Below, one piece after another: positions 8,304 through 17,148 of a stretch of DNA of 64,000 nt (positions within the stretch are counted from its first letter, which is position 1; each line of letters starts with the position of its first letter). This stretch comes from Aliidongia dinghuensis (lineage in GTDB: Bacteria > Pseudomonadota > Alphaproteobacteria > ATCC43930 > CGMCC-115725): contig NZ_BMJQ01000011.1 of assembly GCF_014643535.1 (NCBI RefSeq), positions 186,001 through 250,000 of the forward strand, read 5' to 3'. The notes beneath the pieces were generated by a model that saw only the letters and a program-made list of their open reading frames with translations, made no database searches and was not told the DNA's origin. The position numbers and the translations under genes are program-made.

Positions 8304-9167
8304 ATGACTGCCTATGCCGAGCGGCCGTCGGTCCTTTTGGGACTGATCGGCCAGGACATCCAGCGGTCGCGCACGCCCGAGATGCACATGCGGGAGGGGG
8401 AGGCGCAGGGACTGCGCCTCGTCTACCGGCTCATCGACCTGACCCAGCTCGGCCTCGGTCCGGAGGCGCTGCCGGACCTGCTTGCCGCGGCCGAGCGCAT
8501 GGGCTTCTCCGGGCTCAACATCACCCATCCCTGCAAGCAGCTGGTGATCCCGCATCTTCACGAGCTCTCGGACGACGCGCGGGCGCTGGGTGCCGTCAAT
8601 ACTGTGCTGTTCAAGGACGGCAAGCGGATTGGCCACAACACGGACTGGTCGGGCTTCGCCGAACCGTTCCGCCGCAGGATGGCGGGAGCACCCCTCGGCC
8701 GAGTGGTCCAGATCGGCGCCGGCGGCGCCGGCTCGGCCGTGGCGCACGCCGCCATGGTGCTGGGCGTCGAGGAACTGACGATCTTCGACATCGATCCCGA
8801 GCGGGCGCGCCGGGTCGCCGACAATCTCACGGCCCATTTCGGCGCCGGCCGGGCCAAGGCCGGCACTGATCTCGCGGCCGCGATGGCAGTCACCGACGGG
8901 CTCATCAACGCAACCCCGATCGGCATGGACGCGCATCCGGGCATGCCGCTGCCGGCGGAACTGCTGAGGTCCGCGCTCTGGGTCGCCGAGGTGATCTATT
9001 TCCCGCTCGAGACCGAGCTCCTGCGCCGCGCACGGGCGCTCGGCTGCCGCACGATCGACGGCGGCGGCATGGCCGTGTTCCAGGCGGTGGCAGCCTTCCG
9101 CCTCTTTACCGGCAAGGAGCCGGACAGCGATCGGATGATCTCGCAATTCGCGTCAATGGGATCCTGA
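8304..9167 (+). CDS. shikimate/quinate dehydrogenase, probably NAD-dependent
   Basis: A 287-residue AroE-family dehydrogenase. The N-terminal domain has catalytic Lys78 in NITHPCKQ and Asp114 in GHNTDWSGF. The Rossmann glycine motif is GAGGAG (138-143). The second strand ends FDIDPERA (161-168), with Asp where biosynthetic AroE enzymes have the basic NADP-clamp, which points to NAD and so to the oxidative, catabolic direction as in QsuD-type enzymes. It sits 3 bp after the dehydroshikimate dehydratase gene and before a shikimate-type permease, so it should feed imported shikimate or quinate to that dehydratase. Cofactor preference is inference. Confidence 0.88.
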   Translation: MTAYAERPSVLLGLIGQDIQRSRTPEMHMREGEAQGLRLVYRLIDLTQLGLGPEALPDLLAAAERMGFSGLNITHPCKQLVIPHLHELSDDARALGAVNTVLFKDGKRIGHNTDWSGFAEPFRRRMAGAPLGRVVQIGAGGAGSAVAHAAMVLGVEELTIFDIDPERARRVADNLTAHFGAGRAKAGTDLAAAMAVTDGLINATPIGMDAHPGMPLPAELLRSALWVAEVIYFPLETELLRRARALGCRTIDGGGMAVFQAVAAFRLFTGKEPDSDRMISQFASMGS

Positions 9168-9194
9168 ACAACGAAAACACAAGGGGAGGACATT

Positions 9195-10595
9195 ATGCCG
9201 ACTGGCACTGGTTCGCACGGCAGGCACCAATCGAAACGGGCGGCCGCGAGTGGCTGGATTGGATCCGCGCTGGAATACTACGACTTCTTCATCTATGCGA
9301 CCGCGGCGGCGCTCGTATTCCCGCAGCTGTTCTTTCCTTCCACCGACCCGACCGTCGCGATCGTCGCATCGCTGGCGACCTACGGGGTCGGCTATGTGGC
9401 ACGTCCGATCGGCGCGTTCGTGCTCGGCCATTGGGGCGACACTCATGGCCGCAAGAACGTCTTGCTGATTTGCATGTTCATGATGGGCATCTCGACGATG
9501 CTGGTCGGCGTGCTGCCGACCTACAGCCAAGTCGGCATCCTGGCACCGGTCCTGCTGGTGGTCCTGCGCCTCATCCAAGGGTTCGCCGTCGCCGGCGAGA
9601 TTTCCGGCTCGTCGTCGATGATCCTGGAACACGCGCCGTTTGGCCGCCGAGGCTTCTTCTCATCTTTCACGCTCCAAGGCGTGCAGGCGGGCCAGATCTT
9701 CGCCGCCGCCGTGTTCATCCCGCTAGCCCGGACGATGCCTCACGATCAGTTCATGGAATGGGGGTGGCGGGTGCCCTTCCTGCTCAGCGTTCTCGTCATC
9801 ATCGCCGGCTACTTCATCCGTCGCAACGTCGACGAGACCCCGGCCTTCACCGCCGAAGAAACGAAGGGCAGCGTCCCTCGCGCGCCCATCCCGGACGCCT
9901 TCCGGCTCGGCTGGGCCGACATGCTGCGTGTGGTCTGCATGGCGTTGATGAACGTCATCCCCGTGGTCGCCACGGTGTTCGGCGGCGCTTATGCGGTGCA
10001 AAAGGCCTATGGCATCGGCTTCGCAGCCGACGTCTATCTCTGGATCCCGGTCATCGGAAACGTGATCGCGGTGCTCGTGATCCCGTTCGTCGGAAACCTG
10101 TCCGACCGCATCGGCCGCCGGCCGCCCATTATCGTCGGCTCGCTCTGCGCAGGCGCGCTGTCGTTCGGCTATCTCTATGCCATCAGCATCCACAGCGTTA
10201 GCCTGGCGGTGGCTATGTCGGTGCTCATGTGGGGCATCGTCTACCAAGGCTACAACGCGACCTTCCCGTCGTTCTATCCGGAGCTGTTCCAGACCCGGGT
10301 TCGCGTCACGGCCATGGCGATCGCTCAGAACGTCGGGACGACGATCACGGCCCTGCTGCCGGCACTGTTCGCGATCGTCGCTCCCCCCGGTGCTGCCGAC
10401 ATCCCGGTGACGATCGGCGCCCTCACGCTCGGCATCACGGCCATCGCCGCGGTTGCCGCATTCACGGCCCGCGAGACCTACCGCCTGCGGATCGACGACC
10501 TCGGCCATAGGGACGCAGTCCCCATGAGCAAGAGCGAGTACGACAAGTTGCGCGCGCAGTCGTTCGAGCGCGAACGCGCCTCCGTCCCTGCCTAA
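9195..10595 (+). CDS. MHS-family permease, probable shikimate/quinate uptake
   Basis: A 466-residue major facilitator with about 12 hydrophobic segments. The opening SGWIGSALEYYDFFIYATAA and the loop 2/3 motif GHWGDTHGRKNVLL mark the metabolite:H+ symporter (MHS) subfamily that includes ShiA and KgtP. GGGGAGG ends 7 bp before the ATG. It is the last gene of the operon behind the shikimate dehydrogenase, so an imported ring acid such as shikimate, quinate or a related aromatic is the likely substrate. The subfamily is firm and the substrate is inferred from context. Confidence 0.87.
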   Translation: MPTGTGSHGRHQSKRAAASGWIGSALEYYDFFIYATAAALVFPQLFFPSTDPTVAIVASLATYGVGYVARPIGAFVLGHWGDTHGRKNVLLICMFMMGISTMLVGVLPTYSQVGILAPVLLVVLRLIQGFAVAGEISGSSSMILEHAPFGRRGFFSSFTLQGVQAGQIFAAAVFIPLARTMPHDQFMEWGWRVPFLLSVLVIIAGYFIRRNVDETPAFTAEETKGSVPRAPIPDAFRLGWADMLRVVCMALMNVIPVVATVFGGAYAVQKAYGIGFAADVYLWIPVIGNVIAVLVIPFVGNLSDRIGRRPPIIVGSLCAGALSFGYLYAISIHSVSLAVAMSVLMWGIVYQGYNATFPSFYPELFQTRVRVTAMAIAQNVGTTITALLPALFAIVAPPGAADIPVTIGALTLGITAIAAVAAFTARETYRLRIDDLGHRDAVPMSKSEYDKLRAQSFERERASVPA

Positions 10596-10795
10596 GGTCG
10601 GCTGGAAGGCATCCGACGGGCAGTAACGGGCCGGCCCGTGTCGAGTTTGGTGCGTGTTGAAGCGTATGGAGATCGCCTAAGCGACAGAGCCCGAGCTCAG
10701 GTCTTGGATCTCAGCACGCTTGACGGACGGGAACGGCCGGCGCCACGGTGCCGGCCGTGACCCGTTCGCCAAGAGGCGTGCCCACGAGGATGTCC

Positions 10796-11434
10796 ATGAA
10801 GCTGCACGGCTATTACCGCTCGTCCGCGTCCTTCCGCGTGCGGATCGCCCTCAACCTCAAGGGCATCGAGTACGAGACGATCCCGCATCACCTGCGCAAA
10901 GGCGAGCAGCGGGCGCCCGACTACCTGAAGCTCAATCCGCAAGGCTTCGTGCCGGTGCTCGAGGACGACGGCGAGCTCCTGCTGCAGTCCATGGCGATCA
11001 TCGAGTACCTGGACGAGGCCTATCCGTTTCCGCCACTCCTGCCGGGCCACCCGGCCGACCGGGCGCGGGTCCGGGCGATCGCGCAGATGGTGAGCTGCGA
11101 CATCCATCCGATCGACAATCTCCGGGTGCTCCGCTACCTGCGCCATGAGCTGGGTCATGACGAAGCCACGGTGCAGCGCTGGTACAATCACTGGATCGCC
11201 GAAGGCTTCGCGGCGCTCGAGACTTTCCTTGCCGGCTCGGACCAGACCGGCCGCTTCTGCCACGGCGAGACGCCGACGCTCGCCGACGTCTGCCTCGTGC
11301 CGCAGGTCGTGAACTCGCAGAACTTCAAGCTCGACCTCGAGCCCTATCCGACCATCCGCCGGATCCACGAGGCCTGCCTCGGTTACGCCGCCTTCGAGGA
11401 CGCGTTGCCGAAGAACCAGCCCGACGCGGAATAA
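10796..11434 (+). CDS. maiA: maleylacetoacetate isomerase
   Basis: A 212-residue zeta-class glutathione transferase that isomerises maleylacetoacetate to fumarylacetoacetate in homogentisate breakdown. The N-terminal thioredoxin fold opens MKLHGYYRSSASFRVRIALN with the zeta signature SSxSxRVRIAL, and LLQSMAIIEYLDE is the glutathione-site segment. ATG 10796 gives the family start; ATG 10790 would add two residues, and GAGG at 10786-10789 is better spaced for 10796. It belongs to the same pathway as hppD, but homogentisate dioxygenase and fumarylacetoacetase are not in the window. About 200 bp separate it from the permease gene, so it may have its own promoter. Confidence 0.93.
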   Translation: MKLHGYYRSSASFRVRIALNLKGIEYETIPHHLRKGEQRAPDYLKLNPQGFVPVLEDDGELLLQSMAIIEYLDEAYPFPPLLPGHPADRARVRAIAQMVSCDIHPIDNLRVLRYLRHELGHDEATVQRWYNHWIAEGFAALETFLAGSDQTGRFCHGETPTLADVCLVPQVVNSQNFKLDLEPYPTIRRIHEACLGYAAFEDALPKNQPDAE

Positions 11435-11447
11435 GGGACGGGCGCCC

Positions 11448-12197
11448 TCAGCCCTTGCGGACCGCGGCGATCGCGTCCTGGAAGTCCTTGAGCTCGACCG
11501 CACCCGGCAGCAGCGTGTCGCCGATCACGAAGCTCGGCGTGCCGGTGATATCGAGCGTCTTCGCCAGATCGTAATTATGCTTCAGGATCGCGTCGATCTC
11601 GGGCGATTCGGCTTCCTTCTTGACCTGGGCCGGATCGAGCCCGACCGATTTCGCGACCTCGAGCGTCCGGTCGTCGTCGACCTTGGTCTTGAGCGCGAAC
11701 ATCGCCTCATGGAATTCGGCGTATTTGCCGTGCTTGCGCGCGACCAGCGCAACGCGCGAGGCGAAGACCGATTCCTTGCCGAGGATCGGGAATTCCTTCA
11801 TGACCACGCGCACCTTCTGGTCCTGCCCGATCAACGTCTGCAGGGTCGGCGCCGTCACCTTGCAGTAGGGGCAGCGGTAGTCGAAGAATTCGACGATGGT
11901 CACGTCGCCCTTGGGATTGCCGATGACCGGCGAGGTCGGGTCCTGCTCCAGCTCCTCGCGATGGGACTGGATCAGCGCCTTGGTCTGGCTTTCCTCGTCC
12001 TGCTTCATGCTCGCCTCGGCATGCGCGATCGCATCGATCAATGCCTTGGGATTGTTCATGAAGTAGTCGTGGATCAGCTTGTTGACCTGGTCGGTCTGGG
12101 CCTGGGTCAACGCGTCGTCAGCCCGCGACATGGCCGGGACGGCGGCGAGGGCCAGGACCGGCAGCAGCAACAGGGAACGGCGGAGCGAATGGATCAT
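11448..12197 (-). CDS. DsbA-family periplasmic thiol:disulfide protein
   Basis: A 249-residue exported thioredoxin-fold protein. A signal peptide covers about 1-26 (hydrophobic core LLLLPVLALAAV, cleavage after SRA). The active site is Cys109-Pro-Tyr-Cys112 in FFDYRCPYCK, and the cis-Pro loop is GTPSFVIGD. The Com1-like helical N-terminal region (27-85) is typical of the alphaproteobacterial form. The start at 12197 gives the signal peptide directly. It converges on maiA and follows the M48 protease gene on the same strand. It would form or rearrange disulfides in the periplasm. Confidence 0.92.
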   Translation of the reverse strand: MIHSLRRSLLLLPVLALAAVPAMSRADDALTQAQTDQVNKLIHDYFMNNPKALIDAIAHAEASMKQDEESQTKALIQSHREELEQDPTSPVIGNPKGDVTIVEFFDYRCPYCKVTAPTLQTLIGQDQKVRVVMKEFPILGKESVFASRVALVARKHGKYAEFHEAMFALKTKVDDDRTLEVAKSVGLDPAQVKKEAESPEIDAILKHNYDLAKTLDITGTPSFVIGDTLLPGAVELKDFQDAIAAVRKG

Positions 12198-12339
12198 CGG
12201 GTCATACTCTAGGGCATCCTCGGCGGCGCCGAGGGACGGCCGCCACCATGGGCGCCACCATAGGCGCCCGGCAGCACCGGCGGCAACCCTGGCCGGCGCG
12301 CCGGAGCGATCCCGATTTGGTGATCGCTGCCCTTGGCGA

Positions 12340-13707
12340 TCAGCCGTTGTCGGGGTTGACCTTGGCCTCGCGGCGGATGTCGTCGGCCCGGAGCCAGCCC
12401 GGCGAGCCGCGCGGCAGAAGCTGCGAGGCGCGGGTCGCCTGCATCCCGGCGGCCTTGCGGTCGCCCGCGAGCAGCGCCTCTTCGGCGAGCGCCAGTGCGG
12501 CATTGCCGATGTTGCCGGTCCGCCCCTCGGCGATGCCCAGCTGGTGCCAGCCGTCCGAGTTGGTATTGTCCATGCGCACGGCCTCGCGCAAGAGGCCGAC
12601 CGCGTCGGCCGCCATGGCCTTGTCGCCCTCGTTCTCGAGTTCCGCCGTCGCGAGCTCGACCTTGAGCAGCGGCTCCTTGGGCAGGAGGGTGACGGCTCGC
12701 TTGTAGGGCGCCACCGCGTCGCGGATGTGGCCGCTCTCGAACAGGATCTGCCCCTTCAGCTCCTGGAAATAAGGATCGTCGGGCTTTTCCTTGATGAGGC
12801 TGTCCATCTCGGCCATGGCCTTGTCGTGCATCGGCACGCGGTGATAGGCGATGGCGCGGGCGTAGCGGGCGTAAAGGCTCTGGTCGCTCTCCGGATAGAG
12901 CTGCGTCACCTGGCCTGGCGGCAGGAGGAAGCCGCGCAGCTTCGCCAGCATGCGCTTGTGCATCTCGTCGAAGCCCGGTGGGTCCGGCGCGTCGGACGAC
13001 TTGGAATGCGCAACATGATCGCGCACGAAATCCACGCGGCTGCTGGTCAGGGGATGGGTGCGCAGGTACGGGTCCTGGTTCGCCGGCAGCAGGTATTCTT
13101 CCTTTTCAAGGATCTGGAAGAATTCGAGCAGGCCGCGCGAGGATTGGTTGGTGCGGTCGAGGAAGCCCACGCCGGCCTGGTCGGCACGCTCCTCCTGGCC
13201 GATCGAATAGGCGAAGAGCGAGCGCAGGCCCATGGATTGGCCGGCGGCGGCACCGGCGGCCGCGACCGAGCCGTCGCGCGCCACGACCGAGGCGGCGGCA
13301 CCCAGGACGAAGGCGATGATGCTCTGCGCGGTCGCGTTGTCGAGCGCCTCCTGGCTGCGCGCCAGATGACCGCCTGCCATGTGGCCAGTTTCGTGCGCGA
13401 TCACGCCCACCACTTGGTTCGCCCGTTGGCTCTTGAGCAAGAGCCCTGTATTGATGAACAGACGTTGCCCACCCGCCACGAAGGCATTGATCTGAGGATC
13501 GTTCACCAAATAGATCTGGACGAAATCGGCATCGAGCCCCGCTGCACGGAACAGGGGCGTGGCATAGGCACGGATCGTATTTTCGATCTCGGCATCACGG
13601 ATCAGGCCCGGCGCATCCTGTGCGGCGGCGGGACGACTGAACGTGACGGCCGCGATCATCGCCAGGACGAGGACCCGGGAGAGAATGGCATTCAGCAAGA
13701 GCGGCAT
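12340..13707 (-). CDS. exported M48-family zinc metalloprotease with TPR-like tail, BepA-type
   Basis: A 455-residue periplasmic protease. A signal peptide (about 1-30) precedes an M48 domain with the zinc motif His105-Glu106-x-x-His109 (IAHETGHMAGGH) and a probable third ligand in QEERADQAG. The C-terminal third has TPR-like helical repeats (YARAIAYHRVPMHDKAMAEM, then further repeats about 34 residues apart), the BepA/YfgC arrangement for outer-membrane protein quality control. The ATG at 13707 was preferred; an in-frame TTG lies 18 bp upstream. It is divergent from the GGT-like gene and precedes dsbA. Confidence 0.92.
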   Translation of the reverse strand: MPLLLNAILSRVLVLAMIAAVTFSRPAAAQDAPGLIRDAEIENTIRAYATPLFRAAGLDADFVQIYLVNDPQINAFVAGGQRLFINTGLLLKSQRANQVVGVIAHETGHMAGGHLARSQEALDNATAQSIIAFVLGAAASVVARDGSVAAAGAAAGQSMGLRSLFAYSIGQEERADQAGVGFLDRTNQSSRGLLEFFQILEKEEYLLPANQDPYLRTHPLTSSRVDFVRDHVAHSKSSDAPDPPGFDEMHKRMLAKLRGFLLPPGQVTQLYPESDQSLYARYARAIAYHRVPMHDKAMAEMDSLIKEKPDDPYFQELKGQILFESGHIRDAVAPYKRAVTLLPKEPLLKVELATAELENEGDKAMAADAVGLLREAVRMDNTNSDGWHQLGIAEGRTGNIGNAALALAEEALLAGDRKAAGMQATRASQLLPRGSPGWLRADDIRREAKVNPDNG

Positions 13708-13741
13708 CCTTTCGACGTCGGCCAATATCGAGCCGATCGCC

Positions 13742-15115
13742 GTGCGGCGTCAATCTGCCGGACGGACGCGCCGGCACGTCGCCCGCGCCACGGTCAGCGG
13801 GCTCGTGGCCCTGTCGCTCACCGGGTCGCTCACCGGCTGCAGCTGGTTTTCGGCCGATGCGCCGGCCGAGATCGCCAAGCCGATCTCGACCCGCTATCTG
13901 GGCTCGGTCGTCGCGGATGAGCCGGAGGCGGTCGGCCTCGGCGACCAGATGCTGCGGCTCAACGGCAATGCGGCCGATGCCGCGGCCGCGGTCGCCCTCA
14001 TGCTGACGGTCACGCTGCCGTCGCGCGCCGGGCTCATGGGCGGCGGCGCTTGCCTCGTGCGCAATACCGAAAGCGCCGAGGTCGAGGCGATCAACTTCCT
14101 GCCGCAGGCGGTTCCTGGCAGCGCCATCGAGGTGCCGGGCCTGGTGCGCGGCATCGCGGCGCTGCAGGCCCGGTACGGTGTGCTCGACTGGCGCCAGGTC
14201 GTGGTCGGCGTCGAGCGGATCGCACAGTCGGGCGTGCCGGTGGCGCAACAGCTGACGGCCGATGCCGGCGCGGCAGGCGTCGCGCTGCCGCCAGGCCCGC
14301 GCCATTCGGAGCCCGATCTGGCAGCGGTGTTCAGCCAGCTGCGCCTCAACGGTGCCAGCGACTTCTACACGGGCAATGTGGCGCGCCAGCTCGTCGCTGC
14401 CGGCGTGCCGGCGCAGCCGCTTGCGAGCTATGCGCCGACCTGGCACCCGGCGACCCGCGTCGCTGCCCGGAACGACTGGCTCTATTTCGCGCCCGGATCG
14501 GCGGGACGGGTTGCCGCCGCCAGCTTCAGCGCGCTGCTCGACGATTCGGCGGCGGTGTCCGATCCGGTCGCCCGTTACCGCATCGCGCGCGCGGCTTCCG
14601 CCACGGCTGAGGCCTCGATCATCCCCGGCGCCAGCGTGGCGGCGGACGAGCCGTCCGCGAGCACGGGCTTCATCGTCGCCGACGCCTCCGGTCGCGTCGT
14701 CACCTGCACGCTCTCCATGGGCAAGCTGTTCGGCACTCGGCAGAAGCTCGCGGCGCCGGCGCTCTATGCCGCGGCGCCGATCGCCGGCGACCCTGCGGCC
14801 CAACTCGGCCTCGTGCCGGCCATCGCCTATAATGCCAACGTCAACCAGGTGCTGGGCATCTATGCCGGCAGTGGCGGCACCTCGGCCCCGGCCGACGTGG
14901 CGGCCATCGCCTTCGGCGTGCTGCGCAAGGATGATCCGGCGCCTGTCGCGGTCGAGGACCTGCGCCGGCCGGACGACACCGGTGCCACGCAGGTGCCGGA
15001 CCGGGTGGCGGCTCTCGCCTGCCCGAACGGATTGGTGCGCAGCCCCAAGACCTGCACCATTGCCAAGGATCCGCGCGGCTGGGGCTTCGCGCAGACGGTC
15101 GATCTGTTGAGGTAG
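13742..15115 (+). CDS. gamma-glutamyltransferase-like lipoprotein, catalytic Thr not conserved
   Basis: A 457-residue protein if read from GTG 13742. That start gives a clear lipoprotein signal: basic residues, a hydrophobic core and the lipobox Leu-Thr-Gly-Cys33. Residues 70-106 (LRLNGNAADAAAAVALMLTV through GLMGGGACLV) match the start of the gamma-glutamyltransferase (GGT) fold, and PGLVRGI and DWRQVV are also GGT-like. At the autoprocessing site, where GGT has Thr-Thr-His-hydrophobic-Ser, this protein reads Ser307-Thr-Gly-Phe. It is also about 100 residues short for the family. It may be an inactive or altered Ntn-hydrolase relative. It is 2 bp before the aminotransferase gene. Confidence 0.75.
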   Translation: MRRQSAGRTRRHVARATVSGLVALSLTGSLTGCSWFSADAPAEIAKPISTRYLGSVVADEPEAVGLGDQMLRLNGNAADAAAAVALMLTVTLPSRAGLMGGGACLVRNTESAEVEAINFLPQAVPGSAIEVPGLVRGIAALQARYGVLDWRQVVVGVERIAQSGVPVAQQLTADAGAAGVALPPGPRHSEPDLAAVFSQLRLNGASDFYTGNVARQLVAAGVPAQPLASYAPTWHPATRVAARNDWLYFAPGSAGRVAAASFSALLDDSAAVSDPVARYRIARAASATAEASIIPGASVAADEPSASTGFIVADASGRVVTCTLSMGKLFGTRQKLAAPALYAAAPIAGDPAAQLGLVPAIAYNANVNQVLGIYAGSGGTSAPADVAAIAFGVLRKDDPAPVAVEDLRRPDDTGATQVPDRVAALACPNGLVRSPKTCTIAKDPRGWGFAQTVDLLR

Positions 15116-15117
15116 CG

Positions 15118-16266
15118 ATGACGCTGAAGCGTGGGACGCGGGGGCAGATCCCGTCGTTCCTGGTCATGGACGTGCTGCGCGAGGCCAACCGGCTCGCCCA
15201 TGAGGGTGCCGACATCCTGCATCTGGAGGTCGGCCAGCCGTCGACCGGCGCGCCGGAAGGCGTCGTCGCCGAGGCGACGCGCCTGCTGCGCGCCTCGCCC
15301 CTGGGCTATACCGATGCGCTGGGTGTGCCGCGCCTCAGGGAACGCATCGCCGAGCACTACAAGGCGACCTATGGCGTCGCGGTCGACCCGGGCCAGGTCG
15401 CGGTCACGGTCGGCGCGTCCGGCGCCTTTCTCCTGAGCTTCCTTGCGGCGTTCGACGCAGGCGACCGCGTGGCGCTCGCGGCACCCGGCTATCCGGCCTA
15501 TCGCCACATCCTGACCGCACTCGACATCGAGGCGGTCGAGATCGAGGCAACGGAGGAGGATCGCTTCCAGCCGACGCCGGCGCTGCTTGACAAGGTCCCG
15601 GGCCGAATCGACGGGCTGATCGTCGCGAGCCCGTCCAATCCGACCGGCACCATGATCCCGCCGGCCGAGTTCGCGGCCCTCTCCGCCTATTGCGCGAAGC
15701 GTGGCATCCGGCTCATCTCGGACGAGATCTATCACGGCATTACCTATGGCATGGCGCCGACGACCGCGGCGTCGGTGGCACCCGACGCCTTCGTTATCAA
15801 TAGCTTCTCCAAATATTTCTCGATGACCGGCTGGCGCCTGGGCTGGATGATCGTGCCGGCGGATCTGGTGCGCGCCGTCGAATGCCTGGCGCAGAACATG
15901 GTAATATCGGCGCCGACGCTGTCGCAGGCGGCGGCGATCGCCGCGTTCGATTGCCATGACGAGCTGCAGACGAACGTCCGCCGGTACGCGGCCAATCGCG
16001 AGCTCCTGCTGAACGAGCTGCCCAAGGCAGGCTTCTCGCATTTCGCGCCGCCGGACGGGGCGTTCTATCTCTATGCCGACGTCGCGAGCCTGACCAACGA
16101 CAGCCAGGAATTCTGCCGCCGCATGCTGGTCGAGACCGGCGTCGCGGCGGCACCCGGCAAGGATTTCGACGGCGGGCGCGGCAACCGCTTCGTCCGGTTC
16201 TCCTTCGCCGGCTCGACCGAGACCATGGCGACGGCAGCCCAGCGGCTCGCCGCCTGGCGCCGCTGA
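15118..16266 (+). CDS. class I/II pyridoxal-phosphate aminotransferase
   Basis: A 382-residue fold-type I aminotransferase of the aspartate aminotransferase superfamily. The cofactor residues are in place: SPSNPTG (Asn174), SDEIYHG (Asp202, Tyr205) and the Schiff-base Lys232 in SFSKYFSMTGWRLGW, with the carboxylate-binding Arg near RFVRFSF at the C-terminus. It follows the GGT-like gene after 2 bp and precedes the methyltransferase by 16 bp, so the three are probably one transcript. The amino donor and keto acid cannot be read from sequence. Confidence 0.92.
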   Translation: MTLKRGTRGQIPSFLVMDVLREANRLAHEGADILHLEVGQPSTGAPEGVVAEATRLLRASPLGYTDALGVPRLRERIAEHYKATYGVAVDPGQVAVTVGASGAFLLSFLAAFDAGDRVALAAPGYPAYRHILTALDIEAVEIEATEEDRFQPTPALLDKVPGRIDGLIVASPSNPTGTMIPPAEFAALSAYCAKRGIRLISDEIYHGITYGMAPTTAASVAPDAFVINSFSKYFSMTGWRLGWMIVPADLVRAVECLAQNMVISAPTLSQAAAIAAFDCHDELQTNVRRYAANRELLLNELPKAGFSHFAPPDGAFYLYADVASLTNDSQEFCRRMLVETGVAAAPGKDFDGGRGNRFVRFSFAGSTETMATAAQRLAAWRR

Positions 16267-16282
16267 CGAGGCGGGGCTCGGG

Positions 16283-17032
16283 ATGGATCCTCGGTTCAAA
16301 GCGACGACGATCGGCCATGCCGATCATCGTTTCTGCAGCCCGCTGTCAGCCGAAAAGGCAGCACGGCTGATCGATCTCCTGGACCTGTCGCCAGGCGCGC
16401 GCGTCGTCGACATCGGCTGCGGCAAGGCGACATTGCTGCTCGACGTGCTCGAGCGCTATCCGGACGCGACGGGGGTCGGGGTCGACATCAACGCCGCCTT
16501 CCTCGACGAGGGCGAGGCGATCGCCCAGGAGCGCGGACTCGCCGGCCGGGTGACCCTGATCGACGAGGACGCGACCATTCATCTCGCCCATGACGAGGGG
16601 TTCGCGGCCGCGATCTGCCTGAGCGCGAGCCACGCGCTCGGCGATTACGGCGGCTTGCTCGCGACCGCCTTCTCCGTGCTCGATCCAGGCGGGCTGCTGC
16701 TGGTCGGCGAGGGCTATTGGCGTCAGCAGCCGCATCGCTCTTACCTGGCCGTGCTCGGCGCTGACGAGGAGGAGCTTACCGATCACGCCGGCAATGCGGA
16801 GCGGGCGGTGCGCGCCGGCTTCCAGGTGCTTTACACCACGACGGCCAACCCAGACGAATGGGACGAATACGAAGGGCTCTATTGCCGGGCGAAGCTGCGC
16901 TGGGCCGCTGCAAACCCGCGCGATCCGGACGCGGCCACCATCGCGGCAGATGCCCAGCGCTGGCACGACGCCTATCTGCGCTGGGGTCGCCAGACCCTCG
17001 GCATTGGCTACTACCTGTTGCGCCGGCCGTAG
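16283..17032 (+). CDS. class I SAM-dependent methyltransferase
   Basis: A 249-residue methyltransferase. Motif I, VVDIGCGKATLLLDV, is at about 41-55, the acidic end of strand 2 is GVGVDIN, and motif IV-like AAICLSASHALGDYG is at about 110-124. It resembles cyclopropane/UbiE-type enzymes in layout, but no substrate signature is visible. It is the last gene of a three-gene run with the GGT-like and aminotransferase genes, and a stem-loop with a T tract lies about 80 bp downstream. Confidence 0.82.
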   Translation: MDPRFKATTIGHADHRFCSPLSAEKAARLIDLLDLSPGARVVDIGCGKATLLLDVLERYPDATGVGVDINAAFLDEGEAIAQERGLAGRVTLIDEDATIHLAHDEGFAAAICLSASHALGDYGGLLATAFSVLDPGGLLLVGEGYWRQQPHRSYLAVLGADEEELTDHAGNAERAVRAGFQVLYTTTANPDEWDEYEGLYCRAKLRWAAANPRDPDAATIAADAQRWHDAYLRWGRQTLGIGYYLLRRP

Positions 17033-17112
17033 CGTTCCACAGGGGGCGAGCTGACCGGGCCGGCGTGAAGCCCCCCGCCGCTGGTCTGGTGTTGTGCGGG
17101 GGCCGAGAAGGA

Positions 17113-17140
17113 CCGGCGAAACGCCGGCCCTCCGGCTTTT
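17113..17140 (+). terminator. rho-independent terminator after the methyltransferase gene
   Basis: Two alternative stems overlap: CCGGCG-AAA-CGCCGG (17113-17127) and GCCGG-CCCT-CCGGC followed by TTTT (17123-17140). The second has the T run expected for intrinsic termination of the plus-strand operon. It lies just before the convergent VOC gene. Confidence 0.6.
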
Positions 17141-17148
17141 ATCGAAGG

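Noticed and set aside
10626-10639. Perfect palindrome ACGGGCCGGCCCGT after the MHS permease gene
   Set aside because: It is only G/C-rich symmetry with no loop and no T tract. It could be a weak transcript end, but chance is a fair explanation in this composition.
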